A stretch of DNA of 64,000 nucleotides from Edaphovirga cremea (lineage in GTDB: Bacteria; Pseudomonadota; Gammaproteobacteria; Enterobacterales; Enterobacteriaceae). Position numbers and translations under genes: made by a program. The notes beneath the pieces are model-generated. The model did no database searches. It was not told the origin of the DNA and saw only the letters and a program-made list of their open reading frames with translations. The stretch lies in the NCBI RefSeq assembly GCF_003332275.1, contig NZ_QOVA01000001.1, forward strand, positions 186,001-250,000, given 5' to 3'. Shown piece after piece: positions 25,556 to 34,376 of the stretch (position 1 is its first letter; each line of letters begins with the position of its first letter).

Positions 25556-26230
25556 ATGGAACAGGATAAGGTACTGACGGCAGGCAAGGTTCAGAAGGCA
25601 TTGGACTGGGCTTACGACAAGGCGGTGAATGGTGTAACGGGACTGGACTCGGCGCAAGAGATAGCCGAGTCCTATATGAAGAAGGGAGGAAGCCAGGTGG
25701 ATTGTGTTAACGCACTGATCCGCTGGCAGAATACCAAGGCAGGAACCAGCGGTTTTGTCACCGGTCTGGGTGGGGTTATTACGCTGCCGGTGGCCCTTCC
25801 AGTCAATATTACCAGCGTGATGTACATCCAGATCAGGATGATTGCAGCAATTGCCCACATCGGTGGCTATGATCTGAAAGACGACAACGTGCGCTCTTTT
25901 GTCTATCTCTGTCTGTGCGGTAATGCCGCGAAAGATGTCCTCAAGGAAGCCGGTATCAAAATCGGCATGCAATTTACCCGCAGCGCTATCCGCAACGTAT
26001 CCAGTGAAATCATCAAATCCATCAACAAAGCAGTCGGTTTCCGGTTGCTGACCAAGTTTGGTCAGAAAGGCAGCATCAACCTGGTCAAACTGGTGCCGTT
26101 GGCCGGGGGTATTGTCGGTGGTGCATTCGACGGTATTTCTACCAACATCATTGGCAATATCGCCAGAGAAACCTTTATTACCGACCTCGGAGAGACATCA
26201 ATGAATGATGATTATCAACACATGAGTTAA
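25556..26230 (+). CDS. EcsC-family protein
   Basis: I start at ATG 25556, ten bases after GGAGG; the frame is open further upstream without a better site. The 224-residue product has the EcsC family core: a helical N-terminus, then SGFVTGLGGVITLPVALPVN, a hydrophobic segment before MYIQIRMIAAIAHIGGYD, and a Gly-rich VPLAGGIVGGAFDGIST near the C-terminus. EcsC proteins are membrane-associated and of unclear function (the first was found with an ABC transporter in Bacillus). Neighbours are DUF932 debris and the heptosyltransferase gene, so the context gives little guidance. Confidence 0.88.
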   Translation: MEQDKVLTAGKVQKALDWAYDKAVNGVTGLDSAQEIAESYMKKGGSQVDCVNALIRWQNTKAGTSGFVTGLGGVITLPVALPVNITSVMYIQIRMIAAIAHIGGYDLKDDNVRSFVYLCLCGNAAKDVLKEAGIKIGMQFTRSAIRNVSSEIIKSINKAVGFRLLTKFGQKGSINLVKLVPLAGGIVGGAFDGISTNIIGNIARETFITDLGETSMNDDYQHMS

Positions 26231-26336
26231 TACCGATATCGGGCTTTTGTCCGCCTTTTATTTTCGCTTCCCCACTGACTATTTCGACGTCCGTTCGAAA
26301 GAGGGGCCTTTTGCATTTTTTCCGAGACGACGAAAT

Positions 26337-27494
26337 ATGACGATAGCCCAACCCTCAGCATTTTCGGCGAGATCTTGCCGGGCAGTATTACCTGACAGTC
26401 GGTTACCCAACCTGCTGTTGCACCGTGACCAGGTGCAGCGCATCCTGGTCATCAAGCTGCGTCACTTTGGTGATGTTCTGCTGATTACGCCGTTGCTCGG
26501 CACGCTGCGCGCCAATTATCCCAATGCCCTGATTGACGTTCTGGTGTATGACGGCACGGAAGCGATGCTGGCAGGTAATCGGGATGTCTATCTGGCCTAT
26601 ACCGTAGATCGCAGTCTGAAACGGCAAGGCTGCAAGGCGCAGTATCGCGGTGAAAAAGCCCTGTGGAACAGCCTGCGCACCGGTCACTACGACCTGGTCA
26701 TCAATTTGTCCGACCAGTGGCGAGCGGCGCTGTATTGCCGCTTTCTGAAACCGACCTTCAGCCTGGGGTTTGGTTATCCCAAACGTAACAACCGGCTATG
26801 GCAAGCCTGTCATTCGTTGCTGGTGCCGGTAGTGGGGCATAACCAGCAGCACACCGTGCTCAATAACCTCGACATCCTGACCCCGCTGGCATTACCGGCA
26901 CTTATCACCACGGTGACTCAGGCCTACCGGCAGTGCGATATCGATGAGATTGACCGGCTCAGCCAGCGTCATCACCTGACCGATTTTGTGCTGATCCAAC
27001 CTACAGCCCGCTGGGCATTCAAGACCTGGTCGGTGGCGGGGTTCACACAGGTTATCAACCATCTCACCGTCAGCGGAGAAACCGTGGTGCTGACCGGAGG
27101 GCGCACTGCGGATGAAATCGCCATGATAGCCGCCATTCTGGTGGGTTGTACCTTACCGCAACGGGTGGTCAATCTGGTTGGTCGCCTGGACCTGCCGGAA
27201 CTCGCGGTGCTGATTGACCGGGCGAAACTATTCATTGGGGTGGATTCGGTACCGATGCATATGGCTGCTGCGTTACAAACACCTTCCGTCGTCCTGTTCG
27301 GCCCCAGCAATCTGCAACAGTGGTCACCCTGGCAGGCTCCGCACACCCTGTTGTGGGCCGGGGATTACCGTTCGTTACCGCAACCCGATGAAGTGGATAC
27401 CAATACCCCGGAACGTTATCTGGACGCCATCCCGATTGATGACGTTATCCGTGCCGTCGACCACCAGCTCGTGAGCCAGGCAACGTCGGCCTGA
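26337..27494 (+). CDS. waaQ: Lipopolysaccharide heptosyltransferase, GT9 family (WaaQ-like)
   Basis: From ATG 26337 the product has 385 residues. The start ILVIKLRHFGDVLLITPLLG is the GT9 heptosyltransferase signature, and the C-terminal donor-binding part contains LFIGVDSVPMHMAAALQTPS followed by VVLFGPSNLQQW. Such enzymes move heptose from ADP-heptose onto the LPS inner core; WaaQ (heptosyltransferase III) is the nearest recognisable type. An upstream in-frame extension to 26247 lacks a good start. The O-antigen-ligase-family gene follows 57 bp later, so the two are probably co-transcribed and act on LPS. Confidence 0.88.
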   Translation: MTIAQPSAFSARSCRAVLPDSRLPNLLLHRDQVQRILVIKLRHFGDVLLITPLLGTLRANYPNALIDVLVYDGTEAMLAGNRDVYLAYTVDRSLKRQGCKAQYRGEKALWNSLRTGHYDLVINLSDQWRAALYCRFLKPTFSLGFGYPKRNNRLWQACHSLLVPVVGHNQQHTVLNNLDILTPLALPALITTVTQAYRQCDIDEIDRLSQRHHLTDFVLIQPTARWAFKTWSVAGFTQVINHLTVSGETVVLTGGRTADEIAMIAAILVGCTLPQRVVNLVGRLDLPELAVLIDRAKLFIGVDSVPMHMAAALQTPSVVLFGPSNLQQWSPWQAPHTLLWAGDYRSLPQPDEVDTNTPERYLDAIPIDDVIRAVDHQLVSQATSA

Positions 27495-27550
27495 GCTTCT
27501 TGTACGGTGGCAGACACCGTTTTCAATCAACCTGATATGAGTCCATCACC

Positions 27551-28780
27551 ATGTCATCATCAAACCTGTCCTTTGTATCGACGTTCACGCCCGCCCGCTT
27601 TCGCCTGTTCAGCTTCACGGCATTCTTACTCGGTGTGTCTCTCCCGACCTCCAACGCGCTGATGAATACCGCCTTGGTATTGGCGCTGGTGTGTCTGCTG
27701 TGGCAGCGAGATTTCCGCCACGTGATGCCTTTGCTCAGGCAACCCCTGGTGTGGTTACCTGCATTGATGTTCGCCCTGCTGGCCGTCTCGCTGCTGACCC
27801 AGCATCACGACTATGGCCCGAAGATGGTCGGCAAGTACCAAAAGCTGTTGTATGTGTTGCCGCTGGCGCTGTTCTTTCTTGTTGACCCTCGGCTTATTAC
27901 CCGGTTTATCAACGGCTTTCTGCTGGCCAATGCGGTGATACTGGCCATCAGCCTGACGTCGGGAGTCTGGCACGTCACGCTGGGCGGTCTCAACCCGCTG
28001 AACCCGACGGTATTCAAACTGCAGATAACGCAGAACGTGTTTATGGCGTTCGCGGCTCTGGTGTGGCTGTCCCGTGCCTTTGCCCAATCAGGTCTGAAAC
28101 GCTGGGGATACGGGGCATTGGTGCTGCTGGCAACCGCCAATGTGTTGCTGATGGTGCAGGGGCGCACCGGTTATGTGGCGTTGTTCGTCGGCGTGGGGCT
28201 CTGGCTGTTGCTGACGCTGCCCCGCTGGCAACGTATCGGCGTGCTTGCCTGTGGTCTGCTGGTTGCCATGGCACTGGTTCTGATACCGAACCGTGCCACG
28301 GAACGCCTGACGCTCGGCCTGCAGGAGGTCCGCAACTGTGTGCTGGCATCGGCAGACCAGGCCTACCAGGCTTGCGACAACTCGATGGGGCAGCGCACCG
28401 CCTTTGCCCGTGAGTCACTGCGCCTGATAAAACAGGCTCCGCTGCTGGGCAACGGAGCCGGGAGCTTCTGGTATGGCAACGCGGAGACTGGCTACAGCGT
28501 TCATAACCCGCATAACGAGTATCTGCTGGAAACCGTACAAAACGGTCTGTTGGGGCTGGCACTGTTTTTGGGTTGGATGTTGTGTTGCTTCCAGGCGGCC
28601 TGGCGTCAACCGGCTGCCCGCCGCAATCTGCTGGTTGCCGTGCTTGGCAGTTACATGGCCTGCCATCTGTTCAACTCGTTCCTGCTGGATTCTGCCGAGG
28701 GGCATCTATTCATGATGCTGGCCGCCTTACTGGCGGGTTACCGCATTGCTTCGCCCCAGTATGGCGCTTATCGACGTTGA
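27551..28780 (+). CDS. waaL: O-antigen ligase family membrane protein (WaaL/Wzy_C type)
   Basis: A 409-residue polytopic protein with about ten to twelve membrane helices and one long periplasmic loop (about 250-320). The loop contains the Wzy_C motif with conserved histidine: GYSVHNPHNEYLLETVQNGL. These enzymes join O-antigen or other glycan chains to lipid A-core or to other acceptors. It follows the heptosyltransferase gene in the same direction and is followed by a terminator, so both form one small LPS transcription unit. Ligase versus polymerase cannot be told from sequence alone. Confidence 0.87.
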   Translation: MSSSNLSFVSTFTPARFRLFSFTAFLLGVSLPTSNALMNTALVLALVCLLWQRDFRHVMPLLRQPLVWLPALMFALLAVSLLTQHHDYGPKMVGKYQKLLYVLPLALFFLVDPRLITRFINGFLLANAVILAISLTSGVWHVTLGGLNPLNPTVFKLQITQNVFMAFAALVWLSRAFAQSGLKRWGYGALVLLATANVLLMVQGRTGYVALFVGVGLWLLLTLPRWQRIGVLACGLLVAMALVLIPNRATERLTLGLQEVRNCVLASADQAYQACDNSMGQRTAFARESLRLIKQAPLLGNGAGSFWYGNAETGYSVHNPHNEYLLETVQNGLLGLALFLGWMLCCFQAAWRQPAARRNLLVAVLGSYMACHLFNSFLLDSAEGHLFMMLAALLAGYRIASPQYGAYRR

Positions 28781-28864
28781 GGTCTGCCGGGGCGAGGTCG
28801 TTGCTACCTGGCCCCGGTTTCGGACTTTCACAGGGTTCCCTCTGATTTCGTTATCTTCCGCCTG

Positions 28865-28889
28865 GTCAGCGTCTCTGACGCTGGCTTTT
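28865..28889 (+). terminator. Terminator of the LPS gene pair
   Basis: GTCAGCGTC-TCT-GACGCTGGC followed by TTTT, 85 bp after the ligase gene. Confidence 0.65.
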
Positions 28890-28915
28890 ACACTCCCTTC
28901 GTCCAAGAAATTTTA

Positions 28916-29153
28916 ATGAAAAAAATATGCTGTTGCTTCCCTATTATTGCTGACTATAGCGTTATCAGGCTGTAATGACCCGCTCTCTTGTGATAATCCC
29001 GATTCAATCCAGGCCATCAATGAGGTGATGAGTAGCAATGCGTTGAATAAGATGAGCCTCAGCTCCTACAAGAAATTCGGTAGTGTGGGGTTGGGAACTG
29101 ATTCGCTGGACCGCTTTTATTCCAAAGAAATACTGTCAACGTTCAGTCAGTGA
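28916..29153 (+). pseudogene. Small lipoprotein gene broken in a poly-A run
   Basis: ATG 28916 is followed by seven A bases and then an early stop. In the +1 frame the same region reads KKYAVASLLLLTIALSGC, a textbook lipoprotein signal with lipobox LSGC, and continues as NDPLSCDNPDSIQAINEVMS and on to a TGA at 29151-29153. Removing one A from the run would join the ATG to this frame. So either a frameshift in the homopolymer has silenced it, or it switches by slippage. The mature part of about 55 residues is short and may itself be truncated. Family unknown. Confidence 0.6.
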
Positions 29154-29238
29154 TTTCATGACATTGTCTCTCCGTTCTTTTACTTCGTTTTATTCAGGCG
29201 AGTGCTGTTGACCCGTTTGCCTTTCTTACAGGATTTTT

Positions 29239-29526
29239 ATGATGAATAAAACAATCGCTTTATTATTATTTTTCTGGGTAACCACGCGTGTCTTTGCCTT
29301 TGGTGAACCTATCGGCACGATAAACCAGACGCCGGTTTATCCCCAGGAAATCGTAAAAACGGCGCTCAGCCATAATGCAGCGGCTGTCGTCGTGGCGCAT
29401 AACCATCCATCCGGTGTGGCTGAGCCCAGTATGGCGGACCGCGCCATCATGATGCGTTGTCATTGGTAGAGGTAAGAACACTCGACCATATTGTGCTGGG
29501 GCACGGCGAATCGGGGTGCTGGGGAA
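29239..29526 (+). pseudogene. RadC fragment fused to a signal-peptide-like start
   Basis: ATG 29239 starts [20 protein letters not shown], which resembles a signal peptide, then runs directly into the RadC-type segment [20 protein letters not shown] and [15 protein letters not shown] with the JAMM motif. After ADRAI a deletion shifts the frame; the expected end of the domain reads [17 protein letters not shown] from about 29462 in another frame. The N-terminal domain of RadC is missing. This is a relic of a second yfjY-like gene, and its start may have been captured from another gene. Confidence 0.75.
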
Positions 29527-30245
29527 ATATACTGGGTGGGGTATAATGGCATACAGCCCGGCAACTACATTGGGTTTAATAAAATAATCGCATCGCTATG
29601 CTCGGAAGTATTCTGGTTTAAAGTCAGATGTTTCAGAATAATTTCAGGAAATTTATCCGCTAGCGGAATTGCCTGGTGAACGGAAGGGAATTAGGAAGTA
29701 AACCAGCAACGAAGATTAATCTTAATACACGGGTGGTTCTGAAATTGCAGAATGTATTGTTGTCTCCTATCAAAGAGATACCCACAATTACCACATCCAA
29801 AATTCATATTTGGTTAAATGTGAAAATCAATTTATATTAATAATCATGAGTTCCTGAATAAGGTATTTCATGACTCAATGTTTGTAACTAAATAAGACGG
29901 TTTTCATTTCTTAACGTCGCTTCTTTCAAATTGCTCATTCCGCTTGGTTTAGAGCAATCATTATGATTTATATCAATAAAAAATTATTTATAAAACAACC
30001 TTACATCATTTTGCTTACAAACTGCAGATAAACCCACCCCAGTTGTAAAAAGCAGTCAACATCCTCCAGGAAGGCTTTACTTTCTGTATTCAGGATTATT
30101 ATGTTTTTAGTGAAAAACACTCATTATATTTATAATTACAGATCTTTAATCTGCAAAGTTGATCTCTGGTAGCTGTTTGCTCTATTATTATTTTGTACAG
30201 AAACTTCGTAGAAATTCACTACTGTTCGAATACAAAGGAAATGTT
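29527..30245. promoter_or_regulatory. Upstream region of the T6SS locus
   Basis: About 720 bp of AT-rich sequence without a gene I trust, ahead of tssB. At 29734-29749 TGGTTCTGAAATTGCA has the GG-N10-GC spacing of a sigma-54 promoter (consensus TGGCAC-N5-TTGCW, partial match), but no sigma-54 activator gene is present in this window. No strong sigma-70 promoter stands out. The T6SS operon promoter is expected in here. Confidence 0.3.
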
Positions 30246-30740
30246 ATGGCTGAATCGACCTTTCAAAATGAGGTGCCGAAACCACGTGTGAATATCCGGC
30301 TTGACTTGCACACAGGCTCAGCGCAGAAGAAAGTGGAGTTACCCCTGAAATTACTGGCGATGGGGGATTTCAGTAATGGAAAGGAAACTCTACCGTTGTC
30401 AGAAAGAAGCAAAATGAATATTAACAAGAACAACTTCAACAGCGTCCTGACAGAACTCAACCCCGAAGTGAGTTTTTCAGTAAAAAATACGCTTTCAGAA
30501 AATGGAGCGGAAGAAAATGTTAATCTTAGTTTCTCAGGAATGAAAGATTTTGAACCTGAGCAGGTAGCCCGCCAAATCCCTCAATTACGCGCCATGCTGG
30601 CAATGCGTAATTTACTTCGCGATCTTAAATCCAATCTTCTCGATAATGTCACTTTCCGAAAAGAACTTGAAAAAATTCTTATAGACCCGTCTCTGACTCA
30701 AGAATTACGCGACGAATTAAGTGCCCTTGCGCCTGAATAA
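30246..30740 (+). CDS. tssB: T6SS sheath small subunit TssB (VipA)
   Basis: ATG 30246, with AAAGGAAATG just upstream, gives 164 residues in the VipA family: PRVNIRLDLHTGSAQKKVEL, PLKLLAMGDFSNG, a central NVNLSFSGMKDFEPEQVARQ and a C-terminal helical region. TssB pairs with TssC to build the contractile sheath. First gene of the T6SS locus, 42 bp before tssC. Full length. Confidence 0.95.
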   Translation: MAESTFQNEVPKPRVNIRLDLHTGSAQKKVELPLKLLAMGDFSNGKETLPLSERSKMNINKNNFNSVLTELNPEVSFSVKNTLSENGAEENVNLSFSGMKDFEPEQVARQIPQLRAMLAMRNLLRDLKSNLLDNVTFRKELEKILIDPSLTQELRDELSALAPE

Positions 30741-30782
30741 AAACAGGGTGCGTCTATTAATGGACTAACAGAGAGAATGCTG

Positions 30783-32327
30783 ATGTCTGTAAATACCGAA
30801 ATAAGCTCAGTGCAGGGGCAAACGACTGTACTGGAAAAAGCGCCACGCGATAGTGTTTATGCTTCATTGTTTGAAAAAATAAATCTGACACCGGTTAAAA
30901 ACCTGAGTGATATATCCAATTACCAGGATAATTCGGTTATGGCTGAAGCCTCAACTGATGAGCGTGTCACTGCGGCCATTCAGGTTTTCATGCAGGTGAT
31001 TGCCCATTCCGGCCAGAAGGTCGAAAAACTCGATAAGACGTTACTTGACCAGCATATTGCTGAACTCGACTGTCAGATAAGCCGCCAACTGGACGAGGTG
31101 ATGCACCACCCCGAATTCCAGAGAGTTGAGTCGCTGTGGCGTGGACTGAAACATACTGTCGACCGCACTGATTTCCGCCAGAACGTGAAGATTGAAATTC
31201 TCGACGTCTCTAAAGACGATCTACGCCAGGATTTTGAAGACTCTCCGGAAATCATCCAGAGCGGGCTATACCTGCAGACCTATGTTGCAGAATATGACAC
31301 GCCTGGTGGCGAGCCTATTGCCGCTATTATTTCTTCTTACGAATTCGACGCGTCTTCTCAGGATATGGCCCTGCTGCGCAATATTTCCAAAGTCTCTGCC
31401 GCAGCCCATATGCCGTTTATCGGCTCGGTAGGTCCTAAGTTCTTCCATAAATCCAGCATGGAAGACGTTGCGGCCATCAAAGACATCGGCAATTATTTTG
31501 ACCGTGCCGAGTACATCAAATGGAAATCCTTCCGCGATTCTGAAGACTCACGCTACATTGGCCTGACTATGCCGCGAGTGCTGGGGCGTCTGCCGTATGG
31601 TCCGGATACGGTTCCCGTGCGCAGCTTCAACTATGTGGAAGAGGTGAAGGGGCCGGATCACGAGAAATATCTGTGGACCAATGCCTCATTTGCATTTGCC
31701 GCCAACATGGTGAAAAGCTTTATCAATAACGGCTGGTGTGTGCAAATTCGTGGGCCTCAGGCTGGTGGTGCAGTGCAGGATCTGCCAATTCATCTCTACG
31801 ATCTCGGCACCGGCAACCAGGTAAAAATACCGTCAGAAGTGATGATCCCGGAAACCCGTGAATTTGAGTTTGCCAACCTGGGCTTTATCCCGCTGTCGTA
31901 TTATAAAAATCGCGACTACGCCTGCTTCTTCTCGGCAAATTCCTCCCAGAAACCGGCGCTCTATGACACTGCCGATGCTACCGCCAACAGCCGTATTAAC
32001 TCCCGTCTGCCCTACATTTTCCTGCTGTCTCGCATTGCCCATTATCTGAAGCTTATTCAGCGTGAAAACATTGGTACCACCAAAGACCGCCGTCTGCTGG
32101 AACTAGAGCTCAATACCTGGGTGCGTGGGCTGGTGACTGAAATGACCGATCCGGGCGACGACCTGCAGGCATCTCATCCACTGCGCGATGCAAAAGTCGT
32201 GGTTGAGGACATCGAGGACAACCCTGGCTTCTTCCGCGTGAAATTGTTCGCCGTACCACACTTCCAGGTTGAAGGCATGGACGTCAATCTATCTCTGGTA
32301 TCCCAGATGCCAAAAGCCAAAGCATAA
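30783..32327 (+). CDS. tssC: T6SS sheath large subunit TssC (VipB)
   Basis: 514 residues with ATG 30783 (MSVNTEISSVQGQ) as start; an ATG two codons earlier (30777) is equally possible. Family blocks are clear: FQRVESLWRGLKHTVDRTDF, PIAAIISSYEFDASSQDMAL, WTNASFAFAANMVKSFINNG and EIMIPETREFEF-like MIPETREFEFANLG. TssC forms the bulk of the contractile sheath with TssB and is disassembled by TssH after firing. Located directly after tssB and before tssK. Confidence 0.95.
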   Translation: MSVNTEISSVQGQTTVLEKAPRDSVYASLFEKINLTPVKNLSDISNYQDNSVMAEASTDERVTAAIQVFMQVIAHSGQKVEKLDKTLLDQHIAELDCQISRQLDEVMHHPEFQRVESLWRGLKHTVDRTDFRQNVKIEILDVSKDDLRQDFEDSPEIIQSGLYLQTYVAEYDTPGGEPIAAIISSYEFDASSQDMALLRNISKVSAAAHMPFIGSVGPKFFHKSSMEDVAAIKDIGNYFDRAEYIKWKSFRDSEDSRYIGLTMPRVLGRLPYGPDTVPVRSFNYVEEVKGPDHEKYLWTNASFAFAANMVKSFINNGWCVQIRGPQAGGAVQDLPIHLYDLGTGNQVKIPSEVMIPETREFEFANLGFIPLSYYKNRDYACFFSANSSQKPALYDTADATANSRINSRLPYIFLLSRIAHYLKLIQRENIGTTKDRRLLELELNTWVRGLVTEMTDPGDDLQASHPLRDAKVVVEDIEDNPGFFRVKLFAVPHFQVEGMDVNLSLVSQMPKAKA

Positions 32328-32340
32328 GGCGGTTACAGGG

Positions 32341-33690
32341 ATGAAAATTTATCGTCCGCTGTGGAACGAGGGGGCGTTGCTGTCCCCTCAGCAATTCCAG
32401 CAACAGTCAGAATGGGAATCTTTTCGCAGCGCCGGTGTATCCGCACTGGCATCCCCATTTCCGTGGGGGGTGGAAAAAATTGAGTTTGACGACAACCTGC
32501 TTTCCTCGGGACTCATTCAGATCTCGCATCTGCGACTCTGGCTTGCGGATGGTTCCTTGATAGATACGCAAATCAGCGACTTGCCGCCGGAGCCTCGTGA
32601 ACTTGATCCCGTCCAGCTAGCGGGCCTCGATGTGGTAACGGTCGTTATCGGGCTGCCGTTAATGCAGTCAGGTGTTGTCAATGTTCAGCAGGAGGCGGTG
32701 ATTTCTGACAGGCCGCTGCGATACCGTGAAGAATGGGTCACGGTTCAGGATGCCTTCGGCTCTGAAGAAGAGTCCGTGGCCGTTGCCCGGTTCAATTATG
32801 CCGTTCGCTTTGGGCACGAAAGTAACGCGTCGTGGAAAACGTGTCCGGTTGCGCGGCTTATCCGGGACGGGCAAGGGGGATGGCGTCAGGATCCGGCCTT
32901 TATTCCTCCTTTGGCGTTGTTCTCAGCAAGCCCCACGCTTCGTGAGCGTCTGGTTCTGCTGAATCGCCAGCTCCGCTCCCGCCGTCAGCGTCTCATGTCT
33001 ATGCGTCGTGAGAGTAACGAACGCCTGGCTGACTTTGCAGTAGCGGATGTCTCCCTGTTCTGGCTGTTGAATGCGCTTAACTCTCATGCCCGGGTACTCA
33101 CTGAGTTTGAACGCTTCCCGGCCCGACATCCTGAGCAGGTCTGGGCTGAGCTCGCCCGTCTTGCAGGCAGCATGCTGACCTTTTCCCTGGACAGCGATCT
33201 GGATGCCATCCCTGGCTACGACCACGCTGAACCGGCTAACACCTTCCCGATGTTGTTTGAGCTGATCACCGGTTTGCTGGAAGCCAGCCTGCCGTCACGG
33301 GTTATCGCCCTGGACATGTCGCGACCCGATGAGCAGACATGGAAAGCCTCGCTGCATGATATCCGTCTGCGTGAAGAAGCTGACTTGTACCTCTCGGTGC
33401 GATCCGATATTCCGGCCTGGCAGATCGCCGATAAATTCCCCTCACTTTGTCAGGCAGGTTCGCCCGATGACGTGAAAGAAATCTACAGCGCGGCACTCAA
33501 GGGGATCCCACTTATTCCGGTCAGCAGGGTACCGGCAGCATTGCCAGTGCGAATGGAAAACCAGTATTTCGCGCTGGATATGGAGAGCACTGCTGCCCGC
33601 GAGATGCAGGAGCAGGGCGTGTGCATGTTCTACGTACCGTCATTGCTGGGTGCGCTGGAACTTGAACTGTTTGCGGTGTTGCGATCATGA
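32341..33690 (+). CDS. tssK: T6SS baseplate component TssK
   Basis: ATG 32341, ten bases after GGCGGTTACAG; 449 residues with the TssK start MKIYRPLWNEGALLSPQQFQ and the family region ISHLRLWLADGSLIDTQISD. TssK links the baseplate (TssE, F, G) to the membrane complex (TssL, M, J). Overlaps the start of tssL by four bases. No anomaly seen. Confidence 0.94.
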   Translation: MKIYRPLWNEGALLSPQQFQQQSEWESFRSAGVSALASPFPWGVEKIEFDDNLLSSGLIQISHLRLWLADGSLIDTQISDLPPEPRELDPVQLAGLDVVTVVIGLPLMQSGVVNVQQEAVISDRPLRYREEWVTVQDAFGSEEESVAVARFNYAVRFGHESNASWKTCPVARLIRDGQGGWRQDPAFIPPLALFSASPTLRERLVLLNRQLRSRRQRLMSMRRESNERLADFAVADVSLFWLLNALNSHARVLTEFERFPARHPEQVWAELARLAGSMLTFSLDSDLDAIPGYDHAEPANTFPMLFELITGLLEASLPSRVIALDMSRPDEQTWKASLHDIRLREEADLYLSVRSDIPAWQIADKFPSLCQAGSPDDVKEIYSAALKGIPLIPVSRVPAALPVRMENQYFALDMESTAAREMQEQGVCMFYVPSLLGALELELFAVLRS

Positions 33691-34376
33691 GACAAGAAAT
33701 TGATATCGACCAACTGATGTCGGATACCTGGCTGACCGTCACTATGCTGAAGTACGGTGCCACGACCCCGGATGGAACAGCGCTTTACGATAAATGTTGT
33801 AAGCAGGTTGAGAACGTTCGTGAGGCACTGGAACGCGCCGGGTACGATGAGGCCAGTATTGAACATATCTCCTATGCCCAGTGCGCCCTCCTGGATGAAG
33901 CGGTGATGAGCAGGAAGCCAGAGGAGCCGAAAGCGGGTGAAGAACCCTCGGTGGATGAAGGCCAGGTGGCCTGGCGGAAGGCACCGCTTCAGGCCCGGTT
34001 TTTTGGTTCCCTGCGTGCAGGTGAGGCGCTCTGGGATCGTATAGCCGAGGTGTTGCGCCAGCCCGCTCCGGTTAATGCTGTGCTGACCTGTTATCACCGT
34101 GTTATCGCGCTGGGCTTTCAGGGGCTGTACAGCTTGAAGGCCGTAAGCCAGACGCAACGTGATGAGATGATAAGCGCGCTTTCTGAGCGTGTATCGCCGC
34201 CTGATGCGGGGCTATCTCTGGTGATCCACCGGACGGGCAAACACCGTTACAGCGTGATGCGCTCGGTCTGGTTCTGGATCGTTCTTGCAGTGCTCCTTAC
34301 GGGTGTTGCGTGGTGGGGCGGACATCTCTGGCTTCAGGCGCTGTTGTCCGCGCAATTACCGGAGTTGCCACATTAA
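33687..34376 (+). CDS. tssL: T6SS membrane-complex protein TssL (DotU family)
   Basis: 229 residues: a cytoplasmic DotU domain (QLMSDTWLTVTMLKYGATTP, HISYAQCALLDEAVMSRKPE, FFGSLRAGEALWDRIAEVLR) and a single C-terminal membrane helix at about 192-215 (VWFWIVLAVLLTGVAWWGG). It anchors the T6SS membrane complex with TssM and TssJ. It lacks a peptidoglycan-binding extension; that function is carried by the next gene, whose ATG overlaps the stop codon by one base. Confidence 0.94.
   Translation: MRQEIDIDQLMSDTWLTVTMLKYGATTPDGTALYDKCCKQVENVREALERAGYDEASIEHISYAQCALLDEAVMSRKPEEPKAGEEPSVDEGQVAWRKAPLQARFFGSLRAGEALWDRIAEVLRQPAPVNAVLTCYHRVIALGFQGLYSLKAVSQTQRDEMISALSERVSPPDAGLSLVIHRTGKHRYSVMRSVWFWIVLAVLLTGVAWWGGHLWLQALLSAQLPELPH

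Noticed and set aside
28041-28562. 173-codon minus-strand frame inside the O-antigen-ligase gene
   Set aside because: Arg/Pro/Ala-rich antisense frame in GC-rich DNA without family resemblance.
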